Origin: Rotaria sp. Silwood1
Lineage: Eukaryota > Rotifera > Eurotatoria > Philodinida > Philodinidae
DNA: 64,000 nucleotides
Direction: 5' to 3'
Assembly: GCA_905250075.1 (NCBI GenBank)
Contig: CAJNOP010000076.1
Location: 576,104-640,103 of the forward strand
Position 1 is the stretch's first letter, and each line of letters opens with the position of its first letter. Made by a program: the position numbers and the translations under genes. Below the pieces are notes generated by a model that saw only the letters and a program-made list of their open reading frames with translations, ran no database searches and was not told the origin of the DNA. This document shows positions 11,901 to 24,006 of the stretch, in pieces.

Positions 11901-14900
11901 AATGAAAATAAAGATTCATACGAAGCTAGCAAGTTAGCATATTTATTTTTACTTTTATATAGTGATCAACGTTCAGAAGAACAATTAGAATGTTTGTCTT
12001 TATCACATTGTGAACTTATATATAATACAATCTTCTTTAAATCATTAGCTACTGGTGGTAATGTATCATCTGCATTAGCATTGGCAGGACAAAATGCTTG
12101 TTATCAAACATTAATATCAAATCAAGGTTTTATTTTTTTACTTGGTACTCATACACTTTATGAAATACATTTACGTGATTGGTCTGAACGTATTGATTTT
12201 TATATTGAAAATGGTAAAAATCAATATGACCAAGCATTAGAACTAGCTTATTCAATGTTAGTTGGAAAAGCTAAAGGATTAACTGGTAAGTAATTGATTA
12301 ATAAATTTAACATAAAACAAAAATTAATATCACTATAAAAGGTTTACCAATTGATTCAATAAAACGTCGTCAATGTATATCCGATCGAATGGTTTCATTA
12401 CTTCAAGCTTATTTAAAATATTCACTTAATTATGAATGTCCACAATCAGGTAGTATTGAATTACTTAAACAACATTATCGAAATGTTTTACCACGTTCAA
12501 TTGATTATTGTTTATTAATTGATCGTTTGGATTTATTATTTGGTCTTATATATGATATTTTTTCAAAAGATTCTATAGCACATGGAATTTATCTACAATG
12601 TTTAGAACCTTATATATTAAAAAATCGTTTTGATACAATATCACCAATGGTTTTAAAAGATTTTATTAATTATTATATTGAAAATAAGCATTTCAATCAA
12701 TTAGAACAATGTTTAAATCGTCTTGATGTATCATCTCTTGATATTGATCAAATTATACATATAACAAGAAAATATGGACTTTATATGACATTATTACATA
12801 TATATAGTGAAGCTTTTAAAGATTTTACAACAGTTTTAAAAGAAATTATTGAAAAGCTGGAAGATGATTTCGCACAACATAATGGTAAGTTTAAAATATT
12901 TTATAAATAACCTACGGTGTTAAAGTCTTCGTACGAAATATTCACTCGTTATTCGGCTACTTGAACATAACTGGTTATAGTCCATAAGGTTGGTTCCGAT
13001 TCGAAAAATATTTGAACTAATGAGTTCTAAAGTCAAAAGTAGTGTATTAGAGTCAGACGTTTTTCGAGCTTTTCCATTATATATTCAGAATTTCCTTCTG
13101 GACTAATATTGTACAAATATCATCAGATTATTTCGAAAAAAGTAGTTGTACAGAACACGATATTGATTAGCTCTGCATGCCGATTGAAATCTATCAAACT
13201 CAATATGCGAAATAGTTTTTAAAGGGCTCAGCTTGCTCTATTAAGGGTACTATTTATTTGTGCACCACAGATTTCAAAACATTAGTATTTCGAAGCAGTA
13301 TTTTTTTTTCAAATGCTGATTCTCATAGAAACTAGTGCTAAGACTTTCTTGAGTGAGATTAAAAAACAAAGTTATAACTTCAGTGATCTTTCTCTTGTTC
13401 TCAAAATTACTTAATATTAAACTTTTTTGGTTTTTATTTTATGTTTTTCTCTAATTTGTAAATATGATCCATATTTATATGCACCGATAGGTTTTCTAAT
13501 GGCGACAAATATTTACAGATAGAAAAGACATTTAATATTTTTTTTTTAATCGAATATTTCATATTGATGATAGTTACCAAAATACGAATTTATTTTAGTA
13601 TCTTTACATATTTAATAAGAAAACTCCATCTTGATTTATAGAAAAGAAAACGAAAGTGAAATCTTAAATATTGAATATTTAGGTACTGGCTTCAGTGAAG
13701 AAATGACTTTAATTGGTAATCAAGCTCTTGTTTTTATTCAAACAACATTAGTTGGTGAAATCTATCCATTTGGTGGACGTCTTTCTGCTGAAATGGCACA
13801 TTTTGGACGTAATGGAATCGTTGATTTTCTGTCTTATTTACATCCACGTCGTACTGGTGGTTTACTTTATAATAATTTACGAACATTACTTCATTTTAAT
13901 ACTCGAGATTTTTTCAATTTATTAACAATGGCATTTGATAATAAAGAGTTTTTAAATGATATTGATACAATAAAACGACGGGCATTTTGTGATATATTAC
14001 TACGTGTTATGGTTGACGATGTACAATTTTCATCCCATCAAATCAGTATTTTATTCAACTTTCTATCAAGACAATTAGCTAAAGCTGGACAACAACATAT
14101 ATTTGTTCAAGGAATGTTATTTGAACAGGTAAGAGTATATTACAGGGTAGACTATAAAAATTACTATGATAAAATACTTTCATTTTGTTTTGCTCGAATG
14201 GACTGATTTTCATGGTTAGGAGAAGAAATATTTTTACTTGTTTTATCAAGTAAAAACAATACATGTGTAGCATTCTACAGATAATTTTCAATTGTCATGA
14301 ATAATATTATATTGATGTACACAGAGAAAATTTTTGAAACTAATCAATTAAAAATCTGAAACTTGTGCTTCATAAAGTAAAACGCACAATCGCAGTCCTC
14401 AGAACACTGAAACATAAACTTTCTTGCAAACTTAGATCAAGAAGTATAAGTCGATTTCGACTGGAAAAACATCAGAAATCGATGAAACTCGGATACACTA
14501 TTTCGAATACGATGATTTTTCTCGTAAGCATCGACGAGAGAAACTAGTATTCCATGTTTGAAAATTTGCCCTTTAATATGAGGGTCTTTCAAAAATTTAC
14601 GGAACTGATTTTGTTTAAATACAATAGCACGAAGCACAAATGCATTCGCATTGTTGTCTGTATGTAATTCATAAGATCCTCGATTTATGAATATCATGAG
14701 CTCTGATCAACTAAACAATTATGTCCAATTTTATTTTGATAGAAAATTTTAAAATTTGAGGAAAACTTTGTGTTTTGGATGATAAATTTCCATCCAATAT
14801 TTATGAACGTATGACAGTAGATTATAATGATAATGCTCCATCATCCACTATAGTTTTTGAACGAGCTCGTCATTTTAATCACATTTTAATCATGTGTAAT

Positions 14901-17900
14901 TCATCATGTACCATATCTTTGAAATGCTAAATGTATTCGCTATTTTTTAAATTGTTATTTAAAGGTTGTCAATGAATAAGCTCCTAACTGTTTTAATCTT
15001 GGTCAATATTTTGCTCTCCCTCTTTAAAACTATAATTTTATTCAGAAACTGTAGTAAATACCATCATACGTCCATGAATATTGGATGCAGATTGATCTTG
15101 CAATGCCAGAAATTATATTATTGAAGGATGCTCAAATTGTAGAATTTTCTATCAATGTAAAAGTATTGCTATATCTGAAAATAAATACTTAATCGATCAC
15201 TACTCATGATGTCTATAGATCGATGAGTGTAAGAACTACATATAGATAATAATACTTATGCAGCAATGCTTGTTGATGATGTTAAATAAAATCAGTCTGA
15301 GAACTTTTTGAACGATTTTTGTATCATTTATAAATTCGTGTTCGACTTTTTCTTACTATACTCTTCGATGACAATTGAAAATTATCTGTAAAATGCTATA
15401 TATAGATTTTTCTTCTTTGATAACAGATAAAATTGCTTGTAATACTAATCAAACAATCGCCCAACATGTAGATACGTCATTTTGTTCTGTGTATCGTAGT
15501 GTTATTTATAACTCATTCGATATATCTTATTCCAATAATGAATGTGACTTAAGAGTTAAAAGTGATAATTTTGAAGAATTAGTTTCATTATGTAAATTAT
15601 CTTCGAAACCTCGACATCGATTTGGTCCTAGATATAAAATACATATTTCTTCTTGTTGATTGTTTAAAACAATATTTGTATCTTTAACATGTTGATAAGT
15701 TAATGTACTAAATCGATCGGATGATGATGAATAATTAACATCATTTGTATTATCATATTGTTTTTCATAAAATATTTCATTAGAATTAGGTAAATAAATA
15801 TGTTGTTGATATTCATCTGATGGTAATGAATTTTGTTTTATATTATCATCAATAGATTCATTGCATGTTTCATTTTCTATATAAATTTGAAATATTGAAA
15901 AAATTGTTCTTTTTTAATAAAAATTTACTTTTTAATTGATCATTAGTAAATGTTGTATTTATTGAAGATTTTGATATGATTCGTCCATTATATTCATTTA
16001 TTTTTTCAGTTGTTGATTGTTTTGATGATTGTTGACTATCATTTTCTTTAGTTTGAATTGATCTATTCCAAATGTATGGACTTTGTTCAGATGATGTTAT
16101 TGATTTTGATTTCGAATTATGATCAGGATTAGCTAGTAAAATAGAAGAAAGAAGGTTTTTTTGTAGAATAGAGAACGATAAACAACAAACATTGATCAAT
16201 GATTTTCAAAAATTCAGTTTGATCTTTTTGATCTAAAAGTTTTATTTAGAATAAGAAAAAATAAAATCATAAAAAGTGGCTCATAAAGAATGGATCTCTC
16301 AGTATTCTTTAAAGATAACGGAACAATTTCGTTTTTTGATAAATTTCTCGTTCGATTATCTACCAATGTGCATCTTTTGCTTAAATAGGACACACATAGC
16401 CTATTTATTTAGATCTAATGAAACGAATATATTTAGACTACGTCATTTTCAAAAGTCTTTTTTTTATATCGAGTGTTTTGCATTGAGCTTTGTAAATCCT
16501 TATGTCAGTTGTCGCTCTTAATCAAATAAGATCTCAAGCAATTACTAGTCTGAAATTAGTTCTAATGAAGTCTTCAGAAGGATCGAAGACTTAACAATTA
16601 TTGTTAATCAATAAGATAGAAATTGGAACAAGTTCTTTGAAACTTCGTGCATATGGTCGTCTTCCGCGTCTAGAAGAAATACTTCTATTGTTTACTTTTC
16701 AAAAACTCAACGTTCAAAAGTGGAATTAAGTCTTTGATTCTTCTGAAGACTTCATTAGAGTTAACCTTGAACTGATACTTAATTGAAGACATGTATAATT
16801 AAGACTGAAAGCTGAAAAAATTATTCACAAAACCTAATCTAAACAGCTTCATAAAAAATAAAAATGAACACTATAAATCTGCAGAGAATCGAACCAGAAA
16901 TCTATCAAAAAAAAAGCAGCTGTTGATAATAATAGAGAATCACATTATGTATTAGAACCGGACATTATTAATATACGATGTTTGATCGTATATCAACGAC
17001 GACTGTCAAGATTTATGATGGTCTCTGACTAGCACCTGTTGTGGATTGTGATGATCTTCGGTTAGCGCCGGACACGATCTGTGATAGATAAATTGAAAGA
17101 TGTCTGTTATGGTCAGTACAGAAAGGGGGAATGAATCTAAGCTTTTACATTTATCCTTCAACATTTTCTTTTAGATCGTGTTTCATAAAAACTGTTCCAT
17201 GATGATGAAAGATTGTTGAAAAATAGGTTAAATACTGTGAAATCGAATCTTTATGAAATGCCCATTAGTTTTGTCTATGAGTTTGTTTTACTTGTTATTG
17301 CTAATATTAATTTTGATTTATTTTCCATTGATTGTTTATTATCAAGAATAATTAAATATTGTTCTTGTTTATTTTCATTTAATGTTTCAAATATTTTAAA
17401 CATACAATTTGATTCTTTAAGTAATGGATCAAAAATAAAATAAACATTATTTGAATTATCTAATTTTTCTCGAAAGATTTCTTTAAATTGATTATTATCA
17501 TTTGAAAGATTTTCATTATTTTCAATTGATTGAAATTCATTTATTGGTAATTGTAAATCAGATGATAGAACATTTGTTGCTGTTCGTTGCCAAATTGGAA
17601 CAAGAAGATTATTTTCATTAAATGCTAGAATAGTTGGAATTGTTTGTATATGATAATATTCAGTTAGTTTTAATGCTTGTTCAACATCAACTTCATATAA
17701 AACAATACGATCTTTATTTATTCGTGCCCATTGACGAAGACCAGATATCGTTCGTTTTGAATAATGACAATAACGACCATAGAAAAAAACAATAGATATA
17801 GGTTTTTTATTTTGTTCAACAAATGTTTGAAAATCATTTAATGTCTTTATTGAATAAATATTATCTGTAGAAGAAATATTATTTATAAAATTATCATCAA

Positions 17901-20879
17901 AATCATTATTTGAAGATGAAATAGATGGTGATTTTATGTGATGTTCTAAATTAGATATTTCTTGTTCTGTATTTTTAACAATAGGACTATTAATTGATTG
18001 TTGTTGAAGATTATTTTTATCTTTAAAAAATTGATCTTGATCGATTGTTTTAATTGTTACTTTTTTCTTTTCTTTCTATATGATTAAAATAATTGAATAG
18101 AATTTTGTGTTTAAAAATTATTTTTATCAACTTACATCATTTATTAAATTTTTCTTTTGTTTTACTTTATTTTTTTTGTTTTTATTCGTTGATTTTTTAT
18201 TTTCTTTTCGACAACAACCCATAGAATTTTTTTTGAAAGATTTTATTTAACCTTCAAATACTAATAAGAAGACTCACATTTCTATTAATCATAAAGAATA
18301 AACACAAACAAATAAGAAAAAATAATAATATAATAATTTCAATCAACATAGAGCGCGTATTAATATTTTCTTTTTCTTTAGGTTCTTGAATATCTTTGTA
18401 AATCAGTTGTAACATCTTTGAATGATAGTGATGATAGTAAAGATGAACGTGAACAAGCATTACTTGATGTTATTCAAGCAGCTGGTTTACAAGCATTTGA
18501 TCTTAAACGTTTAATTAAACTCGCAAGACAAGCACAATTTTGGCGTGTTTGTGAAATAATTTATGCTGAAACAAATGAATATGATCTTATTCTTGAATGT
18601 TATTTAAATGATCGACGTCGACGATCAGAATTATTTCACTATATAAGAACATTATGGCCAGCACTTGATGAACGTGAACGTAATAAATTTCATATGAAAA
18701 TAATGGAGAATTTTATTCAAATAATTGAAACAGATTCATTTAAAGCATTTAAATTATTTTGTATTTTTTTTCAAATGGATTTAGGAAAAGTATTAAAATT
18801 AATTGGAAAAAATGAAATAGCACAATATGGAATTTTAAAAGTAAGAAACATAATAAAAGATATAAATCTTGCTATGCAAAAATTTTTCATTAAGAGATTT
18901 TCTTTTTGAACGTTTCTTGAGACCGATCTATCAGAAAATTTTGAAATTTTAGGGCGGATAGATCTCTTGACGAGTCGAGTAAAAGTTGTCATAGACTCGG
19001 AGTTTCTGGAAGCTGTTTTCTATCACGTACTGGAATCATAATGCTGAAAAAACGGCTCTTCTTTTCTTTCAATTAAAAAAGCTATTAGCGCAATTTCTGT
19101 GGAAGTAAAATATGAAATGGAATATAGTTGTTGTTAATAATCACAGGACGATTGCTTTTGTATATCTATTTTGCGATACAATTCTTCATCATCTATTTAC
19201 TTAATCCTTCAGAAATGCAATAAGAAAATAGCTCATATGTTATAAAGAGACATTATTGATGCATGATCTTTGATTGTATATGAACAATGTCTGTAATAGT
19301 CTATGGCGCAGAAAAGTATTTGTCACGGTCTGTCGATCATATTGAACTGGGGTGGGTGTAAACTTTTACTGTATAAACTTCAACAGTCCTTTTTTTAGAT
19401 CATGTTTCACAGAAGCCAAAATATCGAAGATACCCTTAAAAACTTCTATTTCTGCGAGACCTACCAAAAGTTTTTGTTATACAGAGAAAGAGTACGTCAT
19501 AGGCTTCTTTAGCCTATATTTCGTCTTAATCATTAGGATAAACTCTCAAAATAATTTCACATCCATATTTAATAAAATGAATAATATTTAATATTTCAAC
19601 ACTACAAAATCATCCGTATATTATTTTTTGTTTCTAGAGTTGTTTTGCATATTCAGATGATACGAAATCTTCATCTTCGTCATCTTCTACAACATCATCA
19701 GCAATAATTCATATTGATCCATCACATTATTTACATTATATTGATTTAGTTGTACGATATGAACCATCACAATTATTATCATTTCTTAAAAATAAATCTG
19801 AATATTATCGTGAACAAGATGTTCTTGATATAATACGAAAATATCAAACACCATTATTAATACCATCAATTGCATATTTACTTGAACGTCTTGGTCAATA
19901 TACTGAAACATTTGATCTTTTATTAGAATCAATGCATGAATGGAAAACAATTGAACAATTATATCAAATGGCATTAGATTGTATTCATTTTTGTCAACGT
20001 ACAACAATTAAATTAAAAGATAAAAAAGAACGTGAAGATTTATGGTTAAAATTTCTTCAAAAAATTCTAGAAATATCATCGAAATCATTTGATTGTGAAC
20101 ATTCTGGTGCATTTCGTCGTATATATGGTGAAATATTAAATAGTATGATTGGTTATGTTACATTACCATCTATACTTGAACTTATTATGGGTACAGATGC
20201 TGCTGATATAACAAAAGGTACACGAAAAAGATCTGATACAAATACACGTAGTACATTTGAAATACGTCAATTAATACAATCCATGTTAGAAAATTGTTCA
20301 TTTGAATTATGTTTACTTGAAACAACACGACGTTTATTACAACGTGATTTAAATGATGATATAAAACATATGTGTACAATTATGAATCGTAGTGTACCAA
20401 TACGTTTAAATCAATGTACATATTGTCAAAAATTACTTCAACAACAACAAGATATTGATAAAAAACAAGAACAAAAAAATAAATTTATTATATTTGCTTG
20501 TCGACATGTCTTTCATTTATGTTGTTTAATGGAAATTCAAACAGAACAATCAAATAATAATTTTTGTCCACAATGTACAACAAGACAATCATCAACAACG
20601 ACAACAACAGCAACAACAACAACATCATCATTTGTACGACCAGAAATGAGACGATTAACATCAATACATTCGGATCATAATGAAAAACAAATTGCTTTAA
20701 ATAATATTCAACAACAAGTTATGGCAGCAATGCTTGAAAGAAAACGTTTAAATGCTCATCATTTAAATATAGACGATGATGATGAAAGAATTCAAAGATC
20801 TATTAATGAACCATATTCAACATCAACATCATTGCAATTACCAGACAAATGGAGAGAATATCTTTCATCATCAGAATAA
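8918..20879 (+). CDS. VPS8: VPS8, CORVET complex subunit
   Basis: Endosomal tethering factor of the CORVET complex, acting with Rab5. Inferred exons 8918-8922, 8982-10173, 10246-10382, 11963-12285, 12342-12884, 13683-14128, 18382-18840 and 19638-20879 sum to 4347 nt, exactly 1449 codons, giving 1448 residues, close to the size I recall for human VPS8. The N-terminal part has a beta-propeller (RLLVGYARGRIQMYD, GPDTAILHIKFTHDPT, LFSDSGGSVYVL), the middle the hallmark FKSLATGGNVS and DYCLLIDRLDLL, then alpha-solenoid, and the C-terminus a RING-H2 (CTYC, CRHVFHLCC, CPQC) with all eight ligands. The acceptor at 11963 was chosen because it restores the conserved HVI-DQ junction. The five-base start exon is the weakest point, since its donor is GTGTAA. 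The 14129-18381 intron hosts an antisense gene. Confidence 0.93.
10722..11825. mobile_element. Non-autonomous TIR element (family B, long copy) in a VPS8 intron
   Basis: The left end has 'taagcaatgaacctaaatcc', then 'agatagtaattttaatagtc'. The reverse complement of the right end (about 11765-11825) reads 'ttaagcaattagcttgaatc', then 'agtgatttaatagtcaatg'. These form terminal inverted repeats of at least 60 bp. The left 300 bp and the terminus match 31471-32090. Compared with that copy this one has about 500 bp extra in the middle, including a 91-codon minus-strand open frame (11343-11618) of unknown nature. The element lies within intron 10383-11962. Confidence 0.75.
12885..13682. other. Long VPS8 intron (798 bp)
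   Basis: The donor follows the codons for FAQHN at 12884, and the acceptor at 13682 restores Gly by joining G to GT. The interior is AT-rich, non-coding and holds no repeat I could match elsewhere with confidence. Confidence 0.6.
14129..15526. other. VPS8 intron segment with decayed open frames
   Basis: This is the 5' 1.4 kb of the 4.25 kb VPS8 intron. A minus-strand frame at 14437-14697 (86 codons, containing FRKFLKDPHIKGQIFKHGIL) and patches of sense-like sequence around 14770-15260 broken by stops look like remnants of older coding sequence, possibly a transposon. I could not match them to a family. Confidence 0.35.
15527..18222 (-). CDS. Thioredoxin-fold protein, nested antisense in a VPS8 intron
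   Basis: Four exons on the minus strand, 18222-18136, 18075-17292, 16132-15929 and 15876-15527, join in phase and total 1425 nt (474 residues). The three introns are 60, 1159 and 52 bp. The start MGCCRKENKK has Gly2, Cys3 and Cys4, the pattern expected for N-myristoylation plus palmitoylation, followed by a very Lys/Asn-rich stretch. Residues about 105-185 form a thioredoxin fold: a beta strand (ISIVFFYG), the active-site position RYCHYS (Cys132, Ser135; CxxS instead of CxxC), a VDVEQ strand-turn and the cis-Pro loop TIPTIL. The remaining C-terminal 290 residues are low-complexity, rich in Asn, Ser and Gln. No secretory signal peptide is seen. A plausible role is membrane-tethered monothiol redox or chaperone activity; this is inference. 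The long intron holds a family A repeat. Confidence 0.75.
16955..17195 (-). repeat. Repeat family A copy, with at least two 33-bp units
   Basis: Begins with the conserved block 'gacattattaatatacgatg' and 'tttgatcgtatatcaacga'. Then come two or more units that, reverse-complemented, match the 33-bp units at 600-860 (for example 'gtgctagtcagagaccatca'). The copy ends with a segment (ttagatcgtgtttcataaa) that resembles 19355-19405. It sits in the long intron of the nested thioredoxin-like gene. Confidence 0.7.
18905..19050. repeat. Dispersed intronic repeat (family D) in VPS8
   Basis: Words such as 'cagaaaattttgaaatttta', 'gttgtcatagactcggagtt' and 'atgctgaaaaaacggctc' recur in the same order, diverged, at 21875-22250 in a Rabin8 intron ('cttgtcatagactgcaagtt', 'atgctgaagaaacggagc'). 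Confidence 0.55.
19245..19410 (-). repeat. Repeat family A copy in a VPS8 intron
   Basis: Contains 'gacattattgatgcatgatc' and 'tttgattgtatatgaacaat' followed by a shortened repeat tract, then 'ttagatcatgtttcacaga'. These are the same blocks in the same order as at 16955-17195. It lies within intron 18841-19637. Confidence 0.65.
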
Positions 20880-21457
20880 TCAGGAGACATATATGCACTA
20901 GTCAACATGCTTTTTGATCGGCCAATGATTCATTTTTTTTTGTTTTTTGAAATGAGAGAAATAATATTCTATTCCAATTCTTTTTTTTTTCAACAAAATC
21001 CTTTATCCTGCATTTAATTATGTGCTTCTTTTTTTGGATGATTAGTCTTTCACTAAAAATTCTTGCGACTATTAAGTGTGTTTGTTTGATTTGTATATTT
21101 CATTGATTTTATATTAATAATTTATTCAAATAAATTCCTTATTCTGTTGTAATTTGGTTTTTGTTCTATTAATTTATTCTTTTTTGGCTTTAAACATAAA
21201 TACAGAAGACAAAAAAAAAGAAGCACAATATACAAAACGCAACAAACAAACAAAATGCTGGAAGACAAAAAAAAAACCTTTTTCTTCTCTACTGATCAAT
21301 CAAACAAATGAAAAAAAAAACTTAATCGTTTTATGAAAATATAGACTATAACATAAATGGAATGCAAACGAGATAATACCTTTCATAAAAAAAAAACTCA
21401 ATAAATGCACAAGGTCAACCTTTGGTGAAGATTAATCAAAAAATATGAATTTCATAA
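20880..21457. other. 3' intergenic region between VPS8 and Rabin8
   Basis: About 580 bp between convergent gene ends, T-rich, with an AATAAA-type signal near 21131. It should carry both 3' UTRs. No coding exon is supported. Confidence 0.6.
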
Positions 21458-24006
21458 TCATAAACCAAGACGTGCAAAAGCCATTTGTTTTCGAAGTTCA
21501 ATTATTTTATTATAACGATTTCGTGCTAGAAAATAATTAATAAAAAAAAAAAAAGTAAAAGGATTTTATTTATAATTATTCTTTTTTCTCTCTTACTATC
21601 ACTTTTCACAAGCCCTGATTGAACATGACGAATAAAAGTAAAAAAATCACAAACAGAAGCAATCTATATTAATAAAATAATCATTACAAAGGATCAAATA
21701 AAATAAATATCATTTACTCGATTTCGAGATAAACGTGATATTGGATACCATTCACCATTTTCACATAAGCGAACACGATAATTACACTGACAAAGATCAC
21801 CCGTTAATGAACAAACTCTAAAAACAAATTAATGATGAAATTCTGAAGGTTTCTTATTTTCGAAATTTGTGGAGAACGACTCATCAGAAAAAGTTGAAAC
21901 TTTTAAGATAGATAGATCGTGACGAATAAATCAAAACTTGTCATAGACTGCAAGTTTCTAGATACTAAAAATGCTTCTCTCGGTTTCTCCGAGTTACTAT
22001 GTTTGATGGAGCTGAAAATTCTTTTTTCAGACACCAGTATCTGTTTATTTTTGATCTTTCAAATAAAACAGACAAAATATCGAAAGTGCCCTAAAAACTG
22101 CGTTTTGTTTTAAGAGCTACCAAAATTCATCAAAACAATATACTCAGCAATAAAGAAAAAATATCCATCTTGAATAGTGTATAGCATTTATGAAAAGTTT
22201 TAGCTCGATTGGACGTACTATGCTGAAGAAACGGAGCCGTTTTTGCACTTTTTTTCACAAAAACTTCGCTTGAGAAAAATGCAAGACAAAGAGCAGTAGA
22301 ACCCATCGGGTCTAGTATTGGATATGTATTTTTGTGAATAGGTATAACCCAATTCTTTGAATTTCTAATCGAAGTTTAGAATATGGCCAATATTGAGAAT
22401 TACCGGACTCTTTGCAATTCTTCATGCTAGTTATGATGATTTTTGAAGGCTCTTTCCAAAATTAATGTTAAGTTTTGTCTAATGCAAAACACAACTCTCT
22501 ACACTAGTTACAATTGGTCAAGAAAACTAAACAATGTAATTTTTATATAACAGCTTCGGACACAGCAATCACGGTTGCCGTAAACAATCCGCAAGCAGTA
22601 AATTCTTAATAAGGAAAACAACTGTCATCTTTGACATGGTGTTTCAAAAATTGATGAGTCCCAAGAGGGTGGAGCCTTAATAAAATTAATCTTACTTCAT
22701 ATTTTCATCAATTGTTCTCATATGACATGTTTCCATAGTCACATCATTGTGTTCAATAGCTGTAAGAATTTTTGATGAAAGCTATTTAAATAAGAAACAA
22801 AATGATTTTAATTAATGTATATCATTATATTTTCTTTACATCAGCATTAGGAAATGTTAAACATGGTAAAATATCTTCACTATAAACTCGATGCATAAAT
22901 ACAGATGAATCCTTGCCTATTGATGGTTTTTCTTCCCAACGAGCAAATTCTCGTAGCAAAACATTATCAACCTTGAACAAAGAAAAATAAAAGAATTTTT
23001 AGTTTTTGTTTTTATAAAAATCTGATTAAAATAATAAATAATATTCATGCTATAGATATGGGCTTTTTTTTAGTTCGCGCTTAAATAAAGCATTCTTACC
23101 ATAGGCCAATCATCCTATGTATTATAATTTGTTTTATAAGATAAAGATAATATGAGTGTTAAAATAAAAGACAAACAAATGATATATTAAACTTACAACA
23201 TTAGTATCAATATTAGTTGATATATCAATTGACGATAATGATTGTTGTAAATCTGATGATGAACGTTTATGAAGTTTTTCTCGTACTATTTGACGAATAC
23301 TTGATGGTGGTTGTTGTTGTTCAGTTGATGATAAAACAGTTGTTATTGGTACAGAACGATTTGTTACTAATGATGAACGACAATTATTAATAATTTCCTT
23401 TAATTCACTAACACTTTTTTTCAATTGAGTATTTTCAACAACAAGTGCATCGATCTAAAAAAATTATTGAAAATTAAAAAAACAAAAGAATGATTTTCAC
23501 ATGTAAATTTACTGTTTGATTTGCAGTTTTAAGTTTTTGTTCAGCATTAGCTTGAGCATATTTAGCTTGTTCAACCATTGAATGTGCAGACTAATAGAGA
23601 AGAAAAAAAAAACCAAGAATTAATTTTTTGCTTCTTTTCTTTTTTGTTTTGATAAAATTACTTGGAATAAGGATGCAGTAAGATCTTCAATTTCTCTATC
23701 TGTATTTTCACGTATTTCATGAGCTCGTTGTATTTCAATATCTTTATTTTTAAGATCTTGTTTAACTCTTTGCAATTCATTAAGTAATGTTGCAGCTGAT
23801 GTTGAATGTTCATTTGGTTCTGGTGTTGTAACAACTCCATTTTCAATACTGAATGCTCTATTAAATATAAATTCATAGATTTCTTATTTTAATTTTATAA
23901 TATTTAACACATACGAGTCAACACTATTGGCATCACTAGCATCACTACGATGATCAAGAATTGAATCCATTGCATTTACCAATGATGTTTGTTCCATTGC
24001 CATCAT
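21458..24006 (-). CDS. Rabin8/GRAB-type guanine nucleotide exchange factor (Sec2 domain)
   Basis: Activator of Rab8-type GTPases in exocytosis and ciliogenesis. Minus-strand exons start MMAMEQTSLVNAMDSILDHR at 24006. The Sec2 coiled coil follows: LLNELQRVKQDLKNKDIEIQ, RAHEIRENTDREIEDLTASL, FQ, then SAHSMVEQAKYAQANAEQKL; the EIQRAHxIRExxDxEIEDLTASLF string is diagnostic of Rabin8/Rabin3-like proteins. The C-terminal half keeps the family's second block: LREFARWEEKPSIGKDS, YSEDILPCLTFPNAD, KILTAIEHND, and the Cys-containing CSLTGDLCQCNYRVRLCENG, ISRLSRNRIASVCDFFTFIR. It ends RKQMAFARLGL at TGA 21460-21458. One intron (about 21838-22690) is long and carries repeats; the others are short. Two to four residues at some junctions are uncertain. 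The 5' UTR probably extends by splicing toward 24.9 kb. Confidence 0.9.
21875..22260. repeat. Family D dispersed repeat in a Rabin8 intron
   Basis: Matches the copy at 18905-19050, and also a neighbouring segment near 19400-19470 ('aaaatatcgaa' followed by 'ccc' and 'aaaaact', later 'ctaccaaaa'). Non-coding, diverged. Confidence 0.5.

Noticed and set aside
11835-11962. The 5' half of a long frame before the VPS8 exon, ending LAYLFLLLYS
   Set aside because: It is open by chance. Placing the acceptor at 11962 restores the conserved HVI-DQ junction of VPS8 and makes the total exon length divisible by three.
15375-15659. A 94-codon plus-strand frame opposite the last exon of the nested gene
   Set aside because: The minus-strand reading continues the nested gene in phase to a stop, and no plus-strand splice partner was found. 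Strand-specific RNA would settle it.
18254-18460. A minus-strand frame with a hydrophobic stretch (MLIEIIILLFFLICLCLFF) considered as the N-terminus of the nested thioredoxin-like gene
   Set aside because: It has no acceptor that joins it in phase to the next exon, it overlaps a VPS8 exon, and the MGCC start at 18222 gives a clean in-frame model.
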